From: JAIRNF01 sp031551125
GTDB taxonomy: Bacteria; Bacteroidota; Bacteroidia; Bacteroidales; UBA932
Assembly: GCA_031551125.1 (NCBI GenBank)
Contig: JAVBOB010000007.1
Location: 62,001 to 126,000 of the forward strand
Direction: 5' to 3'
Length of the DNA stretch: 64,000 bases
Part shown: positions 60,056 through 64,000 of the stretch, one piece after another
Layout of the letters: every line of letters starts with the position of its first letter
Numbering within the stretch: the first letter of the stretch is position 1
The notes under the pieces: model-generated
Database searches by the model: none
What the model saw: only the letters and a program-made list of their open reading frames with translations
What the model was told of the DNA's origin: nothing
Program-made: the position numbers and the translations under genes

Positions 60056-62170
60056 ATGACGGAGCCGTCCTGGTTCATTGTTTTTCTGAGAAAAGCGCCC
60101 TTTGTTCGGCTGGTAGTTCCGCTCTTACTGGGAATTACTTGTGCTGAATACCATTTTATACCCCTTCCGGTTAGCTCTCTTTGGCTGTGCGGTTTTTCAA
60201 TTACCGCATGTCTATTGCTATTCTTCATTCCATTCAAACCTTATTACAACCTACGTTGGCTGTGGGGAACATTGCTTTTTCTTGCTGTATTTTTTGCCGG
60301 ACATTCATTAATTGATAGTCAGAAAAGGGTAAGCGAACTTCCAATCGGCAAGGAAATATTACTGAGAGGAGTGGTTATTGAGAATCCTGTTCAAAAACCA
60401 AAGAGCAAGCAGCTGGTAGTACGGGCAACAGCGTATAAAGTTTATGGTTCTTGGCTTAATAGCAATGAGAAGGTTATCCTCTACGTTGCACCGTCAGTAA
60501 CTTCTGATAGTTTAAAAGCCGGACAGCTGCTTGTTGTAAAGACCACCTTACAACGTATAGCCCCACCCTCTAATCCTGAAGAATTTGACTACCAAACATA
60601 CATGAGGCGAAAGGGCTTTTTTACTACAGCCTTTGTTAGAAATGGAAGTTATGAGGTGCTAGCGGAAAAGGGGCTCTCAGCCTTTCAGCAAGTTCCACTT
60701 GTGTTACAACAAAAGCTGGCTCGTTGTTTTGGAACATCCGGAATACAAGGGCAGGAGCTAGCCGTCTTAATGGCGCTCACTATTGGTGATAAGCAGCTAC
60801 TTGATAAAGATTTGATAGAGGCGTATTCTACAGCCGGAGTTATACACGTGTTATCTGTTTCGGGCTTGCATGTGGGCTTGCTATTCGCTTTGCTAAGCTT
60901 ATCATTTTCATTTTTAGACAGACGAAAGGGTGGGAGGGCAGCAAGAATACTGTTGAGCATTGCACTTCTTTGGTTTTACGCTGCACTTGCCGGATTTGCG
61001 CCATCGGTTATTCGTGCTACGGTAATGTTTAGCATAGTCTTGCTCGGTCAGCTATCGGGTAGAAAGGCTATTAGCATTAACTCGCTTGCGGCAGCGGCTT
61101 TTTTTACCTGCTTGTTTAGCCCGTATAGTGTTTTCTCTATTGGGTTTCAGCTATCATATATGGCAGTGCTGGGCATTGCAGTATTCTACCCCTATCTTAG
61201 AAATTTGTTGTACGTAAGGAATCGAATTTTACGGGGAGCGTGGCAGCTATGTTGCGTATCTGTGGCAGCCCAGCTGGCTACTACACCGCTTACTATTTTC
61301 TATTTTCACCAGCTACCCGTTTACTTTTTACCGGCTAACGTTATGGTTATTCCGCTAGTTTCGTTGGCAACCTATTTAATCGTAGGGCTTATACTTGCGT
61401 CGTGGATACCTGTACTATCAACGGCTATTGGCTACGTACTTAACTTATGCATACAATTGCTCAACTACGTGGTAGTTGCCGTACAGCAGCTGCCTTATTC
61501 ATTGATGGATGATGTTTACTTAGGTTCTTTTCAGCTGGCTCTGCTGTTGGCAAGCATGGTGTCGTTAGCTATTGTGGCGTATAACAGAAAACGGCTGTAT
61601 GGCTTATTGACAATTGGCTTCTTTGCCTTGGTTATTTCGCTGGGATTTTCACATCGCATACAAACGGGAGAGCAGAAGCTGATAGCGGTTTGTAGTGTGA
61701 GTAACGCTACCTTTATTGCTTTTGTAAATGGACACAATGCTGTATGTGTGCGAGACAGCTCAAGTATGCAGGCAAATTTCGACTATAATCTGAAAGCTTG
61801 CTTTACTAAGTGGGGGCTTCGTTTGAGTGATATTCCGGTTATGAAGTGTGGTGCTCCTGATTTGCAGAATGGCGTGGTGAAATGCTACAAAAATTTTTTA
61901 CTTTTTTCGGGACATGCTGTGAAGATACTCTGCGGTGGTGATAATCTAGCTTCGATATCGGAACCAACACCTGTCGATTACCTTATTGTAACAGGTTCTT
62001 TTAAAAAGCCGCCGCATTTGGCATTAGCATGCTACACTCCCAAACAGGTTATTCTTGACTCATCAGTAAAAAACCGGCAGCAAAAGTTGTGGATTAATGA
62101 GTTAACTAAACAAAACATCCCTTTTCATAATGTGGCTGAAGAAGGGGCTTTTATTAGTGATGAAAGTTAA
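60056..62170 (+). CDS. comEC: ComEC/Rec2 family DNA-uptake channel
   Basis: 704 residues. N-terminal helices and DUF4131-type OB region (about 80-210, LRGVVIENPVQKPKSKQ). Competence domain about 225-510 with AVLMALTIGDKQLLDKDLIEAYSTAGVIHVLSVSGLHVGLL and FAPSVIRATVMF. The C-terminal 170 residues do not show a metallo-beta-lactamase HxHxDH site, so this is the nuclease-less form frequent in Bacteroidota. Imports single-stranded DNA across the inner membrane. A ComEA-like gene is at 32127. Confidence 0.92.
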   Translation: MTEPSWFIVFLRKAPFVRLVVPLLLGITCAEYHFIPLPVSSLWLCGFSITACLLLFFIPFKPYYNLRWLWGTLLFLAVFFAGHSLIDSQKRVSELPIGKEILLRGVVIENPVQKPKSKQLVVRATAYKVYGSWLNSNEKVILYVAPSVTSDSLKAGQLLVVKTTLQRIAPPSNPEEFDYQTYMRRKGFFTTAFVRNGSYEVLAEKGLSAFQQVPLVLQQKLARCFGTSGIQGQELAVLMALTIGDKQLLDKDLIEAYSTAGVIHVLSVSGLHVGLLFALLSLSFSFLDRRKGGRAARILLSIALLWFYAALAGFAPSVIRATVMFSIVLLGQLSGRKAISINSLAAAAFFTCLFSPYSVFSIGFQLSYMAVLGIAVFYPYLRNLLYVRNRILRGAWQLCCVSVAAQLATTPLTIFYFHQLPVYFLPANVMVIPLVSLATYLIVGLILASWIPVLSTAIGYVLNLCIQLLNYVVVAVQQLPYSLMDDVYLGSFQLALLLASMVSLAIVAYNRKRLYGLLTIGFFALVISLGFSHRIQTGEQKLIAVCSVSNATFIAFVNGHNAVCVRDSSSMQANFDYNLKACFTKWGLRLSDIPVMKCGAPDLQNGVVKCYKNFLLFSGHAVKILCGGDNLASISEPTPVDYLIVTGSFKKPPHLALACYTPKQVILDSSVKNRQQKLWINELTKQNIPFHNVAEEGAFISDES

Positions 62171-62199
62171 GATTTCCGACCGCCGTTACCTTTTTTGGC

Positions 62200-62207
62200 T
62201 ACCTTTG
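62200..62207 (+). promoter_or_regulatory. -7 box for trkA
   Basis: TACCTTTG, 108 nt before the trkA ATG. -33 element not clear. The leader contains AAGAGCAAAGG/CCTTTCTCTTTG inverted phrases. Confidence 0.35.
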
Positions 62208-62315
62208 TGCCTTATTAGAACAAAAATTTGAAGAGCAAAGGATTACGATATTTATAATGCGGTAATAGTCCTTTCTCTTTGTTCTCTATATTTTTAATCC
62301 ATAAAGCTTACAGCT

Positions 62316-63662
62316 ATGAGAATTGTTGTCGCCGGAGCGGGTGAAGTAGGTCGCCACTTGGCAAAGATGCTATCGTTTGAACACCATGATGTTATTGTAA
62401 TTGACGCTGATGAAGAACGTTCTCGTTTAGCCAAAATGATAGGTGATGTAATTGTCATAGATGGTTCATCAACATCTATTGCAACTTTACGCGAGGCAAA
62501 TCTTAAAAAGACAGACCTTTTTATAGCGGTAAATCCTGCTGAAAACCAGGATATGAATATTACCAGCTCTTTGTTAGCCAAACAGCTTGGCGCTAAACGA
62601 GTAATTGCACGAATTAATAACGAGGAGTATCTTTTCCCCAACAACATAGAGATGTTTTTGAATGCGGGTATTGATTCCCTATTCTATCCGGAACGTATTG
62701 CATCCAATGAGATTATAAAAATGTTGGGACAAACCACCTTTGCCGAATATGTTGATTTTTCGGGAGGTAAGCTTCAGCTGATTGTGTTGAAGATAGAGGA
62801 AGGTGTTCCTATTGTTGGGAAACCCATTAGTAACGGAATGAGGGAGGGGATACCCCAACAGTATCGCACCATTGCCATTGCTCGTGATGGTAAAACTATT
62901 ATTCCGACAGGAAGCGAGGAGTATAAGGAGAACGATACGGTATATATTATTGCTCATGATACGGCAGTAAAAGATGTGCTGCTATTCAGCGGAAAAACTA
63001 ATATCGACGTAAAAGATGTAATGATACTTGGTGGTGGCGAGATTGGCGTAATGGTTGCCCGTGAGCTGGAACAGCATATTAACGTAAAGATGCTGGAAAT
63101 AGACAGAGACCGGTGTAGCGTGCTAACCGAAATGCTACAGAATACGCTTATTCTGAATACTGATGGTCGTAACACTGATTTTCTGATTGAGGAGGAGGTA
63201 AGTAAGATGGATGCCTTTGTGGCCGTTACCGGAAGCTCTGAAACCAACATTATGGCCTGTATGGCGGCTAAACGCATGGGCGTGCAGAAAACCATTGCCG
63301 AAATTGAGAATATCAACTACATAAAATTGGCCGAAAACATAGGTGTAGATACGGTGGTAAATAAGAAGCTGATTACAGCCAGCACCATATTTCGTTTTGC
63401 CATGAGCACCGATGTGCAGGCAATAAAATACCTTTCTGCTTCTGATGCTGAGGTGCTGGAATACATTGCCAAGCCCGGAAGCCCTTCAACAAAGAACAGA
63501 ATAGGCAAGCTCGATTTTCCTAAGGATGCCATTATAGGTGGTATTATACGTGGAGAACAGGTCTTTATTGCTAACGATGAAAGTGAAATAAAACCCTTCG
63601 ATAGAGTAGTAGTATTCTCTCTTCCATCTGCTATTACTAAGATTGGAAAGTTTTTTAATTAA
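62316..63662 (+). CDS. trkA: Trk potassium-uptake regulator TrkA
   Basis: 448 residues in two RCK units: the first nucleotide-binding motif MRIVVAGAGEVGRHLAK at the N-terminus, the second VMILGGGEIGVMVARELEQ near 230. Each is followed by a TrkA-C domain (about 145-220 and 370-448). NAD(H)-binding cytoplasmic gate regulator of TrkH/TrkG. No trkH gene within the window; it may follow beyond 64000. Confidence 0.94.
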   Translation: MRIVVAGAGEVGRHLAKMLSFEHHDVIVIDADEERSRLAKMIGDVIVIDGSSTSIATLREANLKKTDLFIAVNPAENQDMNITSSLLAKQLGAKRVIARINNEEYLFPNNIEMFLNAGIDSLFYPERIASNEIIKMLGQTTFAEYVDFSGGKLQLIVLKIEEGVPIVGKPISNGMREGIPQQYRTIAIARDGKTIIPTGSEEYKENDTVYIIAHDTAVKDVLLFSGKTNIDVKDVMILGGGEIGVMVARELEQHINVKMLEIDRDRCSVLTEMLQNTLILNTDGRNTDFLIEEEVSKMDAFVAVTGSSETNIMACMAAKRMGVQKTIAEIENINYIKLAENIGVDTVVNKKLITASTIFRFAMSTDVQAIKYLSASDAEVLEYIAKPGSPSTKNRIGKLDFPKDAIIGGIIRGEQVFIANDESEIKPFDRVVVFSLPSAITKIGKFFN

Positions 63663-63697
63663 GCATTTATAAGGATATAAAAAATATTTGTAGTGAT

Positions 63698-63733
63698 CTG
63701 GTTCGGGTTTCAACCCGAACCAGTTTTGTTTTT
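63698..63733 (+). terminator. Terminator of trkA
   Basis: 12-bp perfect stem CTGGTTCGGGTT/AACCCGAACCAG with a 2-nt loop, then TTTTGTTTTT. Confidence 0.82.
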
Positions 63734-63782
63734 ACATTAGGCCTATTCGAGAATACCTTTTGAATGGATTAGAAGTAACAAC

Positions 63783-63929
63783 AGCCCGAAGGGGGTGAAT
63801 ATAAATAACCGTGGGTGTAAACCCACGGTAAGAGGTAGAAGTGTTTGATTGCTTCCTGCGTAACCATAGCTTCAGCCTAGCTACCCCGTATTGCATATGG
63901 GGTTATTGTTGTTTAACCCCTTTGGGCTT
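63783..63929. repeat. Composite intergenic element B, copy 2
   Basis: AGCCCGAAGGGGGT, ATAACCGTGGGTG...CCCACGGT, CCCCGTATTGCATATGGGG and AACCCCTTTGGG follow in the same order as at 6607-6797, but the 56-bp palindrome of that copy is absent. The window ends 71 nt later without a further gene start. Confidence 0.65.
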
Positions 63930-64000
63930 ACTTATCAGGTGGAAAAATTACATTTTGGCATTTTCCGAAGAGGTTTAGCCAGATTTGCTAAGATGATGAA

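Overview
The window is a piece of a Bacteroidota chromosome, most likely Bacteroidales. The evidence is the tmRNA tag GENNYALAA, promoters of the TTTG-(about 19)-TAnnTTTG type, scarce Shine-Dalgarno sequences, DUF4492-cydAB, type-B L31, families common in this phylum (DUF4251, DUF6340, PorT-like barrels, PRiA4_ORF3), and tRNAs without an encoded CCA. No rRNA, transposase, prophage or CRISPR array was seen.

Layout. 0-3 kb: a modular lipoprotein gene with a GC-rich front and AT-rich tail, a small secreted partner, then an orphan copy of the tail with its own partner. 3.3-6.4 kb: cytochrome bd oxidase (DUF4492, cydA, cydB and an overlooked 36-codon single-TM ORF). 6.4-13 kb: repeats, M19 dipeptidase, purS, a candidate small RNA, an OmpA-type lipoprotein, tmRNA, a DUF6340 lipoprotein and two barrel proteins. 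13-18.5 kb: gapA and a leftward murK-murQ-recR-Na+ symporter group resembling the Tannerella MurNAc recycling route. 18.5-30 kb: tRNA-Thr, peroxiredoxin, DUF4251, M48 protease, tRNA-Leu, lon, rpmE2, a Bax-inhibitor-like protein, an AlkD-like repeat protein, a class A beta-lactamase and glmM. 29.5-34.5 kb: LuxC-like reductase, PRiA4_ORF3 protein, miaA, ComEA-like protein, rpsU, xerC and hpf/raiA. 34.6-38.9 kb: a second modular lipoprotein locus with an orphan cassette and three paralogous secreted partners. 39-40.6 kb: O-antigen-ligase-like protein with a TPR tail. 40.7-54 kb: Thr-Tyr-Gly-Thr tRNAs, tuf, tRNA-Trp, secE, nusG, rplK, rplA, rplJ, rplL, rpoB, rpoC. 54-64 kb: hemerythrin/LuxR pair, metal P-type ATPase with an altered DKTGT motif, a 153-bp inverted-repeat element, S41 protease, Spy/CpxP-like protein, comEC and trkA.

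The best candidate for an undescribed system is the pair of loci at 97-3000 and 34631-38857. Each starts with a lipoprotein whose GC-rich, CxxC-bearing front is joined to an AT-rich peptidase-like C-terminal domain. A signal-peptide-bearing small protein follows directly, and then a promoterless C-terminal cassette with a paralogous small protein. In the second locus the cassette and the full-length gene share a nearly identical stretch of about 119 nt at the junction, suited to recombination that swaps C-termini. The architecture matches polymorphic toxin/immunity loci with silent cassettes, but the N-terminal carrier and the partners are not families I can name with certainty.

At least four repeat classes are interspersed: seven GTCATTGCGAG-type palindromic elements confined to 6.4-26.1 kb, two copies of a 150-190 bp composite element near 6.7 and 63.9 kb, CCCCCAACCCCC palindromes, and one 153-bp inverted-repeat element.
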